64,000 nucleotides of DNA from Tissierella sp. Its GTDB lineage: Bacteria > Bacillota > Clostridia > Tissierellales > Tissierellaceae. The notes beneath the pieces are model-generated. The model saw only the letters and a list, made by a program, of their open reading frames with translations. It was not told the DNA's origin and did not search any database. Position 1 is the first letter of the stretch. Each line of letters begins with the position of its first letter. A program made the translations under genes and the position numbers. The DNA lies in the NCBI RefSeq assembly GCF_031460495.1, contig NZ_JAVKTS010000001.1, positions 682,001 to 746,000 on the forward strand, given 5' to 3'. Positions 43,779 through 52,476 of this stretch are shown piece by piece.

Positions 43779-44540
43779 ATGAAAACGAAGATAACTGAAA
43801 ATATACTTCAGGATATATCTAATAGGCTCAAGGGTGAATCCCCCTCTTCAAAAGGGGAAAAAGCCCTTGTAGTTCTCACTGGATCCACTATTGGATTAGA
43901 TAAAAGAATAAAGCATATCAAAGAACTTAAAAATAAAGGGCTTCAAATATCTTTGGCTTTTTCATTTATGGCAGAGCAATTAATTGATACAAAAGAGATT
44001 ATTAACCTTTTGTCTCCAGTAAATGTATATAGAGAATCTGATATTTTCAGACTTAAAGATATAACAAAAGATTATTCAAGCATAATAGCTCCAAATATCA
44101 CAATGAATACTCTTTCAAAAGTAACATTGGGAATGATAGATTCTTGCATACCAACTCTTATTTGGACTTTCCTATATGGAGGGAAAAAAGTAGTTATTGA
44201 CTTTAGCTCAGTGAGGTATTACTTGGGAGAAGAAACAAATAATAAAGAAATCTCAAATATACTTGAGAATCATATTTCTACCATAAAGAAAATGGGTGCA
44301 AGAGAAATAAAAGAAGATAATTACTTAGAGAATTTTAGCATAATGTTAGAATCAAATAAAATAGACTTAAACAAGACTAATCGTATAAATGAAAATAAAA
44401 AAGTAATTACTGAGAGAGATATACTAAATTTAACTCAAAATCAAAACTTGAATCTATTAAATGGCACTATAATTACACCATTAGCAAAGGATAGAGCAAG
44501 AGAGATGAACATACAAATTAACTTCAATAAGGGGGGCTAG
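43779..44540 (+). CDS. Flavoprotein-like BMC accessory protein
   Basis: A 253-residue protein. The N-terminal helix (KTKITENILQDISNRLKGE) is amphipathic and could be an encapsulation peptide. The middle (about 25-145) looks like a flavoprotein (UbiX/PF02441-like) fold: ALVVLTGSTIGL, then SIIAPNITMNTLSKVTLGMI. The C-terminus (VITERDILNLTQNQ ... GTIITPLAKDRAREMNIQI) resembles the short segment at the N-terminus of EutQ and some other BMC proteins. Similar genes occur in several BMC loci with unknown function. It precedes the BMC-P gene by 2 bases. Confidence 0.65.
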   Translation: MKTKITENILQDISNRLKGESPSSKGEKALVVLTGSTIGLDKRIKHIKELKNKGLQISLAFSFMAEQLIDTKEIINLLSPVNVYRESDIFRLKDITKDYSSIIAPNITMNTLSKVTLGMIDSCIPTLIWTFLYGGKKVVIDFSSVRYYLGEETNNKEISNILENHISTIKKMGAREIKEDNYLENFSIMLESNKIDLNKTNRINENKKVITERDILNLTQNQNLNLLNGTIITPLAKDRAREMNIQINFNKGG

Positions 44541-44542
44541 TT

Positions 44543-44830
44543 TTGCACATTGGAAGAGTTATCGGAACAGTAGTAGCAACACGAAAAGATGAAAAATTAG
44601 TGGGATCAAAACTAATGGTAACACAGCCTCTCGATCTAAATCTTTCACCTAAAGGAGACCCACTTATTGCTGTAGATACTGTAGGTGCAGGTATAGGAGA
44701 ATTAGTAGCCTTTACTACAGGTACTGCCAGTAGAATTGCAGCTAGAAAGATGGATGCACCTATAGATGCTGCAATAGTAGGTATTATAGATGAAATAGAT
44801 ATTAATAAAACTCTATTAGATAAAGAGTAG
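44543..44830 (+). CDS. BMC-P (EutN/CcmL family) vertex protein
   Basis: A 95-residue pentamer protein: IGRVIGTVVATRKDEKLVG, LMVTQPLDLN, IAVDTVGAGIGELVAFTTG, and AAIVGIIDEIDI, the standard EutN/CcmL sequence. It closes the vertices of the shell. TTG start six bases after GGGGGG. It is the only BMC-P in the window. Confidence 0.95.
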   Translation: MHIGRVIGTVVATRKDEKLVGSKLMVTQPLDLNLSPKGDPLIAVDTVGAGIGELVAFTTGTASRIAARKMDAPIDAAIVGIIDEIDINKTLLDKE

Positions 44831-44846
44831 AGGGGAGGTAATATAT

Positions 44847-46661
44847 TTGAGAGACACAAAATACTTAAAGATGGCAATGGAGTACAGATCTTCCATAGAT
44901 GCCCTAATGGGAAGCAAGGAACATGCAGATGTAGTCTTGACCAATGGTCAAGTAATAAATGTAATTACTAGAGAGATATATAAGGCTGATATAGCTATTA
45001 AACATAAATATATTCTATTAGTAGGAGATTGTAAGGATTTAATTGGACCTGAAACTACTGTAATAGATGTGGAAGGAAAATACCTATCACCTGGATTCAT
45101 AGATTCACATATGCATTTTGAGTCTAGTATGCTTACTGTTACAGAATTTTCAAGACTTTCCATACCTTCAGGGACAACTACTTTAGTGGCAGATCCACAT
45201 GAAATAGGAAATGCCCTCGGACCAATAGGTATGAAGGCTATGGCAGATGAGATAGATTTTGTCCCATCTAATGTATATTTAGTAGTACCTGCCCTTACAC
45301 CAGATTGTCCTGATTTAGAAACAGCAGGATATGATGTTAATTCTAAGGATATGGAAGACTTACTAAATTACAAGAATATAATCGGAATTGGTGAATTACA
45401 AGGATTTAGTAATGCAAAGCATGTATATAGAAATACACCTGAGATAATTACAGATCTACTTTCTTCAACTATGTATGCAAGATCTAAAAATATGGTAGTA
45501 GATGGAAATGCTCCAGAATTATTCGGAAAAGAATTAGCAGCACATATAATTGCAGCAGCAGGAAAATGTTCCTGTCATGAAACTACTACAAAGGCAGAAG
45601 CAGTAGAAAAACTACGTCAAGGAGTATATGTTTTCATGAGAGAAGGTTCTACTCAAAAGAATATGGCGGAATGTATCCGAGCTGTAACTGAAGAGGGAAT
45701 GGACTCTAGAAGATGTATATTAGCCACTGATGATATGGTAGCAGCAGATTTAGAGACTGTAGGACATATGAACGAAATAGTTAGAAGAACAATAAAGCAA
45801 GGCGTAAGCCCTGCAGAAGCTATACAAATGGTTACTATAAATCCAGCAACCTATTTTGGCTTTGACCATGTTGGCGTACTATCTCCAGGAAAACAAGCTG
45901 ATATTGCCATAATAGATGATTTAACCGAAATGACAGTAGCAGGAGTATTTTTAAAGGGTAAGCTAGTTGCATCTAAGGGAGAACTATTGATAGATCTACC
46001 TAGATATACTTATCCTGAGGAAGTAAAAAAATCTGTTAAAATAGGTCCGATTTCTGAAAAGGATTTGGAAATAGAAGCAGAAGGTTCCAATGCTAGGGTA
46101 AGGTGTATAGAAGTTATACCAGATCAAAACTTAACTGGCAAATCTGAAGAAACATTAAGAGTTAACAGAGGCGTAGTTGAAGCAGATATATCCAAGGATA
46201 CTCTATATATAGCTTGTGTTGAGAGATATAATCGTACAAATTACATTGGGAAGGCTTTTGTAAAAGGTTTTGGTATGAAAGAAGGAGCATTTGCAGAGTC
46301 TGTTGCTCATGATACTCACAATATTTTAGTTGCAGGAACAAACATTAGAGATATGACTATTGCTGTAAACGCGGTTATTGAAATGGGTGGAGGTATAGCC
46401 ATCGCAAACAAAGGAAGAATTATATCTGAAATGAGACTACCTGTAGGGGGACTTATAACTGATGAACTAGACGGACACCAAGTAAGCCAAAAGATAGCTG
46501 AAGTTGAAAATGTTATAATAAAGGATTTGGGATGCAAAATCCATGCTCCTTTAATGCATTTATCATTTTTAGCATTATCTACTAGTCCCGCTTGGAAAAT
46601 AACTGATAAAGGACTTATAGATGTAAATAACTTTAAGATTCTTTCACCAGTTATCAAATAA
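44847..46661 (+). CDS. ade: Adenine deaminase
   Basis: A 604-residue amidohydrolase of the bacterial Ade (AdeC) type: FIDSHMHFESSM (HxH), TTTLVADPHEIGN, GFDHVGVLSPGKQADI, and the C-terminal domain with AVIEMGGGIAIANKGRI and MHLSFLALSTSPAWKIT. It converts adenine to hypoxanthine, feeding XDH. The length is usual. TTG start behind AGGGGAGG, 16 bases after the BMC-P gene, so in the shell operon. An additional role on 4-aminoimidazole (same amine-on-heterocycle chemistry) is possible but untested. Confidence 0.95.
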   Translation: MRDTKYLKMAMEYRSSIDALMGSKEHADVVLTNGQVINVITREIYKADIAIKHKYILLVGDCKDLIGPETTVIDVEGKYLSPGFIDSHMHFESSMLTVTEFSRLSIPSGTTTLVADPHEIGNALGPIGMKAMADEIDFVPSNVYLVVPALTPDCPDLETAGYDVNSKDMEDLLNYKNIIGIGELQGFSNAKHVYRNTPEIITDLLSSTMYARSKNMVVDGNAPELFGKELAAHIIAAAGKCSCHETTTKAEAVEKLRQGVYVFMREGSTQKNMAECIRAVTEEGMDSRRCILATDDMVAADLETVGHMNEIVRRTIKQGVSPAEAIQMVTINPATYFGFDHVGVLSPGKQADIAIIDDLTEMTVAGVFLKGKLVASKGELLIDLPRYTYPEEVKKSVKIGPISEKDLEIEAEGSNARVRCIEVIPDQNLTGKSEETLRVNRGVVEADISKDTLYIACVERYNRTNYIGKAFVKGFGMKEGAFAESVAHDTHNILVAGTNIRDMTIAVNAVIEMGGGIAIANKGRIISEMRLPVGGLITDELDGHQVSQKIAEVENVIIKDLGCKIHAPLMHLSFLALSTSPAWKITDKGLIDVNNFKILSPVIK

Positions 46662-46739
46662 GATTTAGTTTAATTACTAAATATATATTAAGTAGGAAGG
46701 AGGACTTTTTTCTAATACTTATTAATAAGGAGGAATATT

Positions 46740-48074
46740 ATGTCTAGTAAAAATGATGCAGCGGTTGGTTTTTTCGAAAAGCAATTTAGACTAAAGGAAC
46801 ATAAGACAGATGTAAGAACCGAAATAATGGCAGGTATTACAACTTTCATGACCATGGCTTATATCTTGATAGTAAACCCTGACATACTTTCACAAGCAGG
46901 TATGGATTTTGGTGGAGTATTTACAGCAACTGCAATTTCATCTTTAATAGCCTGTGTAGCTATGGCATTCATGGCAAACTATCCTTTTGCACTTGCACCA
47001 GGTATGGGACTTAATGCATTCTTAACTTACACTGTAGTATTTGGTATGGGACATACATGGCAGTTTGCTTTAACAGCAGTATTTATTGAAGGGATTATAT
47101 TCATTTTATTATCATTCTTCCAAATAAGAGAAGCTATATTTAATTCAATTCCTATGAATTTAAAGAAGGCAGTATCTGTAGGTATAGGTTTATTTATAGC
47201 ATTAATAGGTTTCACAAATGCAGGAATTGTAGTAAAAGAAGGCGGAACAATACTTAATTTAGGTGATTTAACAGCTAATGGACCATTATTAGCACTAATA
47301 GGCCTAGTAGTTACAGGATTCCTTTTAGCTAGAAAGGTAAAAGGCGCATTATTCTTTGGTATTTTGATTACAACAATCATTGGTATACCAATGGGTGTCA
47401 GTTATATGCCTAATGGAACTTTCTTAGGAATATTTTCAGCACCACCATCATTAGCTCCAGTATTCATGAAGTTTGAGTGGGCTAATATATTAACATTTGA
47501 CATGCTTATAGTAGTATTCACATTCCTATTTGTAGACGTATTTGATACTGTAGGTACTTTAATTGGGGTATCCTCTAAGGCAGGTATGTTAGACAAAGAT
47601 GGTAAATTACCTAAAGTAAAAGAAGCTCTTTTAGCAGATGCTATAGGAACTACTGTTGGTGCTTGCTTAGGTACATCTACAGTAACTACATTCGTAGAAT
47701 CAGCAGCAGGAGTTTCAGAAGGCGGTAGAACAGGACTTACTTCCTTAACTACAGGAATTATGTTTGGATTAGCACTAATACTTGCACCATTATTCGGAAT
47801 GGTACCAGGAGAAGCAACAGCACCAGCATTAATATTAGTTGGATTATTCATGATGAGTCCAATTAAAGAAATCGATTTAGAAGATTATACAGAAGCAATA
47901 CCAGCATTCTTGACAATCGTTATGATGCCTTTCGCATATAGTATAGCCGAAGGAATCGTATTTGGTATGGTTTCATATGTAATATTAAAATTAGTAGCAG
48001 GAAAAGCAAAAGAAATATCACCAATTATGTATGTATTAGCGATATTATTCATAGCAAAGACAATATTTATGTAG
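46740..48074 (+). CDS. Purine permease (AzgA/NCS2-type, adenine/guanine/hypoxanthine)
   Basis: A 444-residue, about 13-TM transporter: TEIMAGITTFMTMAYIL, FALAPGMGLNAFLTY, FLFVDVFDTVGTLIGVSSKAG, and TSTVTTFVESAAGVSEGGRTG are AzgA/PbuG-type motifs. It imports purine bases with protons. Located between the adenine deaminase and xanthine dehydrogenase genes, followed by a strong terminator. Confidence 0.92.
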   Translation: MSSKNDAAVGFFEKQFRLKEHKTDVRTEIMAGITTFMTMAYILIVNPDILSQAGMDFGGVFTATAISSLIACVAMAFMANYPFALAPGMGLNAFLTYTVVFGMGHTWQFALTAVFIEGIIFILLSFFQIREAIFNSIPMNLKKAVSVGIGLFIALIGFTNAGIVVKEGGTILNLGDLTANGPLLALIGLVVTGFLLARKVKGALFFGILITTIIGIPMGVSYMPNGTFLGIFSAPPSLAPVFMKFEWANILTFDMLIVVFTFLFVDVFDTVGTLIGVSSKAGMLDKDGKLPKVKEALLADAIGTTVGACLGTSTVTTFVESAAGVSEGGRTGLTSLTTGIMFGLALILAPLFGMVPGEATAPALILVGLFMMSPIKEIDLEDYTEAIPAFLTIVMMPFAYSIAEGIVFGMVSYVILKLVAGKAKEISPIMYVLAILFIAKTIFM

Positions 48075-48081
48075 CAACCAT

Positions 48082-48112
48082 AAGCCGCCTTCTATACGGA
48101 GGCGGCTTTTTA
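48082..48112 (+). terminator. Rho-independent terminator after the purine permease
   Basis: AGCCGCCT stem with AGGCGGCT around a 9-base loop, followed by a T run. It separates the BMC/permease unit from the xdh operon. Confidence 0.85.
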
Positions 48113-48145
48113 AAAACAAAGAATCCTATTATGAGGGGTGTAAAT

Positions 48146-49012
48146 ATGACCTTAAATCAAGTCTATAACGGAAATAGTATAGATGAAGTAGTAGAGTTAC
48201 TTGGGAAATATGGCAAGGAAGCAAAAATAGTAGCAGGTGGAACTGATATTGTTATTGCCCTAAAAAACGAGAAAATATCACCTAGAGTGTTAATAGATAT
48301 TACAAAAATTGATGAATTAAAAAAGATTGAGGATGATGGAGAGTATATTACTTTAGGTGCTGGAGTTACTTTTACTCAGATTGTGGAGAATGATATATTT
48401 CATGGCAATTTAAGAGGATTATATAAGGCTTGTAGAATGGTAGGATCACCTCAAATAAGAAACAAGGGAACCATAGGAGGAAATATTGCAAATGGTTCAG
48501 CAGCTGCTGATTCTATTCCGCCACTTATAGCTTTAGGTAGTATAGTTAGCCTTGTAAGTTCTGATGGAGTAAGAGAGATACCATTAGAAGACTATTACTA
48601 TGACCAAGTAAGAGATAATGAACTTCTAAGATCTATTAGATTTAAAAAACCTAAGGATAATCAAGTTCTAAACTTCTCCAAGCTAGGTCTTAGAAAAGCT
48701 TTGGCAATATCTAGACTTACAACAGCAGTTTTACTTGAATTTGATGAGAATAATATTATACAGTTTGTTAGAGCTGCCAGTGGAGCATTGGGGAAATATC
48801 CCATGAGGGAAATAGAAGTGGAAGAGTATCTCTTAGGTAAAAAGATTAAGAATGAAACCATAGATGGAGCTGTAGATGCATTACAAATAGCCATGGATGA
48901 AAGGCTAAAAGGCAGGTCTACTCTGCCATATAAGAGGACTGCCATTGTTAGTATATTAAGAGAAACATTAGAGTCTGGAAATGAATCTAAGAATGAGGTG
49001 GGTGCATGGTAA
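48146..49012 (+). CDS. Xanthine dehydrogenase FAD-binding subunit
   Basis: A 288-residue FAD subunit of the molybdenum hydroxylase family: KIVAGGTDIVIALKNE (GGTD), QIRNKGTIGGNIANGSAAAD (FAD-binding), and the C-terminal CO-dehydrogenase flavoprotein domain. It carries electrons between the Fe-S subunit and NAD or ferredoxin. The ATG at 48146 follows GAGGGGTG; the ATG at 48131 overlaps that site. First gene of the XDH operon; overlaps the next by 7 bases. Confidence 0.9.
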   Translation: MTLNQVYNGNSIDEVVELLGKYGKEAKIVAGGTDIVIALKNEKISPRVLIDITKIDELKKIEDDGEYITLGAGVTFTQIVENDIFHGNLRGLYKACRMVGSPQIRNKGTIGGNIANGSAAADSIPPLIALGSIVSLVSSDGVREIPLEDYYYDQVRDNELLRSIRFKKPKDNQVLNFSKLGLRKALAISRLTTAVLLEFDENNIIQFVRAASGALGKYPMREIEVEEYLLGKKIKNETIDGAVDALQIAMDERLKGRSTLPYKRTAIVSILRETLESGNESKNEVGAW

Positions 49013-49482
49013 ACATAGGTCTTACAGTAAATCAAAAATTGTTTGAAATTTCTGTAGATGAGAACTTGAGATTAATAGATTTATTAAGAGATAAACTAGG
49101 GTTTCACGGCACCAAAGAGGGTTGTGGAGAAGGTGAATGTGGTGCTTGCACTGTAATAATGGATGGCGAGACGGTTAACTCTTGTCTAGTAATGGCTTTT
49201 CAAGCCAATGGCTCTAATATTACAACAATAGAAGGAATGGAAAAGGATGGGAAACTTCATCCTATACAACAAGCCTATATAGATGCTGGAGCAGTACAAT
49301 GTGGATTCTGTATACCTGGCATGGTTCTATCTACCAAAGCTCTATTAGATAAAAATTCTCATCCCAATAGAGATGAGATAAGAGAAGGTATTTCAGGAAA
49401 TCTATGTAGATGTACTGGATATAATAAAATGCTGGATGCAACTGAAATGGCTATAAAATATATGGAGGAGGAGAAAGAGTAA
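49006..49482 (+). CDS. Xanthine dehydrogenase [2Fe-2S] subunit
   Basis: A 158-residue subunit with two [2Fe-2S] sites: GCGEGECGACTVIMDGETVNSC (partly shown; plant-type ferredoxin cluster) and the second pair QCGFCIPGM and GNLCRCTGYNKM. Electron transfer from the molybdenum centre to FAD. Ends one base into the start of the Mo subunit gene (ATGA overlap), so translation is coupled. Confidence 0.95.
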   Translation: MVNIGLTVNQKLFEISVDENLRLIDLLRDKLGFHGTKEGCGEGECGACTVIMDGETVNSCLVMAFQANGSNITTIEGMEKDGKLHPIQQAYIDAGAVQCGFCIPGMVLSTKALLDKNSHPNRDEIREGISGNLCRCTGYNKMLDATEMAIKYMEEEKE

Positions 49483-50753
49483 TGAAACTAAATGTAGTAG
49501 GAAAAAGTGTTGTCAGAGTCGATGCATATAGTAAAGTTACTGGTAGTGCCCTTTATCCTCAGGACATATATTTAGATGATATGGTTTATGGAAAGACCCT
49601 AAGATCAGAAAGACCTCATGCCAAGATTAACATAGATGTGACAGAAGCAGAAGAAATCCAAGGTGTATTAAAGGTTTTCACCTATAAAGATGTGCCAAAG
49701 GAAAATATCCATGGAGTAGTACTAAAAGATCATGAAGTATTTGCAAGTGAAAAGGTTATAAGAATTGGGGAACCCATAGCATTTATTGTAGCAGAAAGTG
49801 AGAAAGTTTGCGATGAAGCATACAATAAAGTCAAAATAGAATATGAAGATTTACCAGCTGTATTTGATCCAGTAGAAGCTATGAAAGAAGATGCACCCAA
49901 GGTTCATGGAGAGTCGAATATTATATTTAACTATAAATTAAGACATGGAGATATAGAAGAAGGCAAGAAAAAATGCAAGTATATAGTTGAAAACACATAT
50001 TATTCACCTATGGTAGAGCATGCATTTTTACAGCCAGAAGCAGGTCTAGCATATCTTGAAGAAGATGGAACACTAGTAGTTGCAGTAGCCACTCAATATC
50101 CACATTATGATAGAGAAGAAATAGCTATTAACTTAGGGATACCGGAAGAAAATATCAAGGTAATCAATACAGCCGTAGGTGGAGCATTTGGAGCTAGAGA
50201 AGATATTTCGCCACAGATACATTTAGCATTGGCTGCCTATACATTAAAGAGACCAATCAAGGTTATATATTCAAGGGAAGAATCATTTTTAACCCATTCA
50301 AAGCGTCACTCAATGACTATGAAATATAAGACTGGGGCAGATGAAGATGGCTTCTTACAATATATGGAGGCAGAAATAATAGGGGACTCTGGAGCACATT
50401 GCTCATGGGCTATAAATGTACTGAGAAAAGCTGGTGTGCATGCTACTGGACCTTATGTCATACCAAATGTGAAAGTAGACACATATGCAGTATATACAAA
50501 CAATCCATTTACTGGAGCAATGAGGGGATTCGGTGCAACTCAAGTACCTATAGCCCACGAACAACAAATGGATATATTAGCAGAAAAATTAGGTATGGAC
50601 CCTATTGAATTTAGGATGAAGAATATATTCAGACTAGGTTCTACTACAGCTACAGGACAGGTATTAGTAGACAGTGTTCCTTTAGATAAATGTATAGAAG
50701 AAGTCAATGAGCATTTTAATTTCTCCGAAGAAGCAAAGGAGGGAGCAATATGA
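49482..50753 (+). CDS. Xanthine dehydrogenase molybdenum subunit, N-terminal part (separate polypeptide)
   Basis: A 423-residue protein equal to the first half of the usual ~750-residue Mo subunit: DDMVYGKTLRSERPHA, EHAFLQPEAGLAYL, AVGGAFGAREDI, TGAMRGFGATQV. It ends at ...FSEEAKEGAI and the second half follows as its own ORF, overlapping by 4 bases (ATGA). This two-polypeptide layout is like NdhL/NdhM of the selenium-containing nicotinate dehydrogenase of Eubacterium barkeri, so it may be natural rather than a frameshift. Active-site residues at the C-terminal half are in the next gene. Confidence 0.9.
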   Translation: MKLNVVGKSVVRVDAYSKVTGSALYPQDIYLDDMVYGKTLRSERPHAKINIDVTEAEEIQGVLKVFTYKDVPKENIHGVVLKDHEVFASEKVIRIGEPIAFIVAESEKVCDEAYNKVKIEYEDLPAVFDPVEAMKEDAPKVHGESNIIFNYKLRHGDIEEGKKKCKYIVENTYYSPMVEHAFLQPEAGLAYLEEDGTLVVAVATQYPHYDREEIAINLGIPEENIKVINTAVGGAFGAREDISPQIHLALAAYTLKRPIKVIYSREESFLTHSKRHSMTMKYKTGADEDGFLQYMEAEIIGDSGAHCSWAINVLRKAGVHATGPYVIPNVKVDTYAVYTNNPFTGAMRGFGATQVPIAHEQQMDILAEKLGMDPIEFRMKNIFRLGSTTATGQVLVDSVPLDKCIEEVNEHFNFSEEAKEGAI

Positions 50754-51736
50754 AGAAAATTGGTAAGGGTATAGGAGTTTCTTTCTATGGAACTGGTTAT
50801 GGCAATGGTTTTCCAGATGTATCAAGAGCAATAATAAGGCTTCTTCCAGAAGGGAAAATAGGCATATATTGTGGAGTTACAGAGGTAGGGCAAGGTGCAA
50901 AAACATCAATGAGACAAATAGCTGCTGAAGTACTTGGTCTAGGAGTAGAAGATATAGAATTAGTACATGAAAATACATCATTAATGCCTGATTCTGGAAC
51001 TGCAGCTGCAACTAGACAAACATATAATACTGGAAATGCTATAAAGATAGCATGTGAAAATATGAGAACTGAATTATTTAAAAAGACAAAGGAAGCCCTA
51101 AGTCTAAATTCTACAGCAGGGCTAGTTCTAGAAAATGGAGAAATAATATTAGGCTTTTTTCCACAAAAAAGAATTTCCTTTAAAGAATTAGCAGAGATAT
51201 ATAAGGGAGAAAAAATCCTTGAGGCTAGTGGCGAATTTACTGCTCAAACAACTCAAATGGATGAGGAAACAGGACAGGGTGCTCCTTATTGGCCTTATAC
51301 ATTCAATGCATGTGCAGTTGAAGTAGAAGTTGATACTAATACAGGTATAGTCAATCTACTAAGAGCTACCTTTGCACAAGATGCTGGTCGTGCGGTAAAT
51401 CCACAATTGTTAGAAGGTCAAATGGATGGTGGATTTGCCATGGGACTTGGTTATGCCTTATTTGAAGACTTGAATATTGAAAATGGAAAAATGAAAAATA
51501 ATAAATTTTCTAAATATCTCATACCTACAGCTATGGATATGATAGATATAAAGAATATTATAGTAGAAGATCCCGAATCAACTGCTCCTTATGGGGCAAA
51601 GGGCATAGGTGAGCCTGTGATGATACCCATAGCTCCTGCAATATTAAATGCAATCTATGATGCAATTGGTGTTAGAATCAAAGAACTTCCTGTAACACCA
51701 GAAAAGCTAATGAAGGCCATAAGGGAAAGTGCATAA
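50750..51736 (+). CDS. Xanthine dehydrogenase molybdenum subunit, C-terminal part (separate polypeptide)
   Basis: A 328-residue protein equal to the second half of the Mo subunit: GVTEVGQGAKTSMRQI, GTAAATRQTYNTGNAI, and near the end GAKGIGEPVMIPIAP, where GxGE carries the catalytic Glu. ATGA overlap with the preceding half. The two halves are expected to form one active site. It is followed by yqeC, whose product is linked to selenium insertion in such hydroxylases. Confidence 0.9.
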   Translation: MKKIGKGIGVSFYGTGYGNGFPDVSRAIIRLLPEGKIGIYCGVTEVGQGAKTSMRQIAAEVLGLGVEDIELVHENTSLMPDSGTAAATRQTYNTGNAIKIACENMRTELFKKTKEALSLNSTAGLVLENGEIILGFFPQKRISFKELAEIYKGEKILEASGEFTAQTTQMDEETGQGAPYWPYTFNACAVEVEVDTNTGIVNLLRATFAQDAGRAVNPQLLEGQMDGGFAMGLGYALFEDLNIENGKMKNNKFSKYLIPTAMDMIDIKNIIVEDPESTAPYGAKGIGEPVMIPIAPAILNAIYDAIGVRIKELPVTPEKLMKAIRESA

Positions 51737-51737
51737 A

Positions 51738-52454
51738 ATGAAAAACTACGAGATTCTCGACCTAGATTTAGAAAAAAGACATTTAATTTCTTTCGTAGGA
51801 GCTGGTGGAAAAAGCACATCTATGGATATTCTAGCAAAAGAGTTTAAAGATATGGGTAAAAAAGTTTTAGTGACTACTACAACAGTAATATTTCATCAGC
51901 AACATATAGATAATGATGAGTTTGTTCTAGGGGAATTAAATTATGATCTAATTCCCTTAAAAGGCTCTATTACTTTATATGGCAGAAGTATGGATGATGG
52001 AAAGATACGAGGAGTTTCTGAAGATGAAGTAATAGAGATATACAATAGAGGAATTTTTGATATTATTTTAGTAGAAGCTGATGGAGCAAGGATGAAACCA
52101 ATAAAAGCTCCAGCCAATCATGAGCCAGTGGTACCAAATATTACAACCATGACAATTGGGGTAATAGGTCTTGATGCCATAGGTAAGCCCTTGGATGAAG
52201 AACATGTACACAGGGCTGAAATACTAGGATCAGTTTTAAATGTGGATTTGCCACATTATGTTGATGTCAATGATATTGTGAAACTTGCCTCAAGTGAGGA
52301 TGGGTTATTTAAGAGAACCTCTGGTAGGAAAGTACTATTTCTCAACAAGGCAGACAATATAGAGTTGCTTCACCTAGGAGAAGTAATCAGAAGACAATTG
52401 CTTGAAAAGGGAATTAGGGATGTATATGTAGGAGAGCGTGGCAAATTGTGCTAA
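51738..52454 (+). CDS. yqeC: Selenium-cofactor accessory protein YqeC
   Basis: A 238-residue P-loop-like protein: [19 protein letters not shown] (about 17-35), [31 protein letters not shown] and [20 protein letters not shown]. YqeC belongs to the gene set for selenium-dependent molybdenum hydroxylases, so it argues that this XDH has labile selenium. The other partner genes (yqeB, selD) are not in the window. Start at 51738 (AAGGGAAAG eight bases upstream). Confidence 0.88.
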   Translation: MKNYEILDLDLEKRHLISFVGAGGKSTSMDILAKEFKDMGKKVLVTTTTVIFHQQHIDNDEFVLGELNYDLIPLKGSITLYGRSMDDGKIRGVSEDEVIEIYNRGIFDIILVEADGARMKPIKAPANHEPVVPNITTMTIGVIGLDAIGKPLDEEHVHRAEILGSVLNVDLPHYVDVNDIVKLASSEDGLFKRTSGRKVLFLNKADNIELLHLGEVIRRQLLEKGIRDVYVGERGKLC

Positions 52455-52476
52455 TAAATATGAGGGGGACAATTAC

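Noticed and set aside
47402-47851. Minus-strand ORF of 149 residues in the purine permease gene
   Set aside because: Shadow of a membrane protein gene; codon pattern and lack of a start site speak against it.
49482-51736. Frameshift in the xanthine dehydrogenase Mo subunit
   Set aside because: Both halves have intact motifs and join by an ATGA overlap, and split Mo subunits exist in related selenium enzymes.
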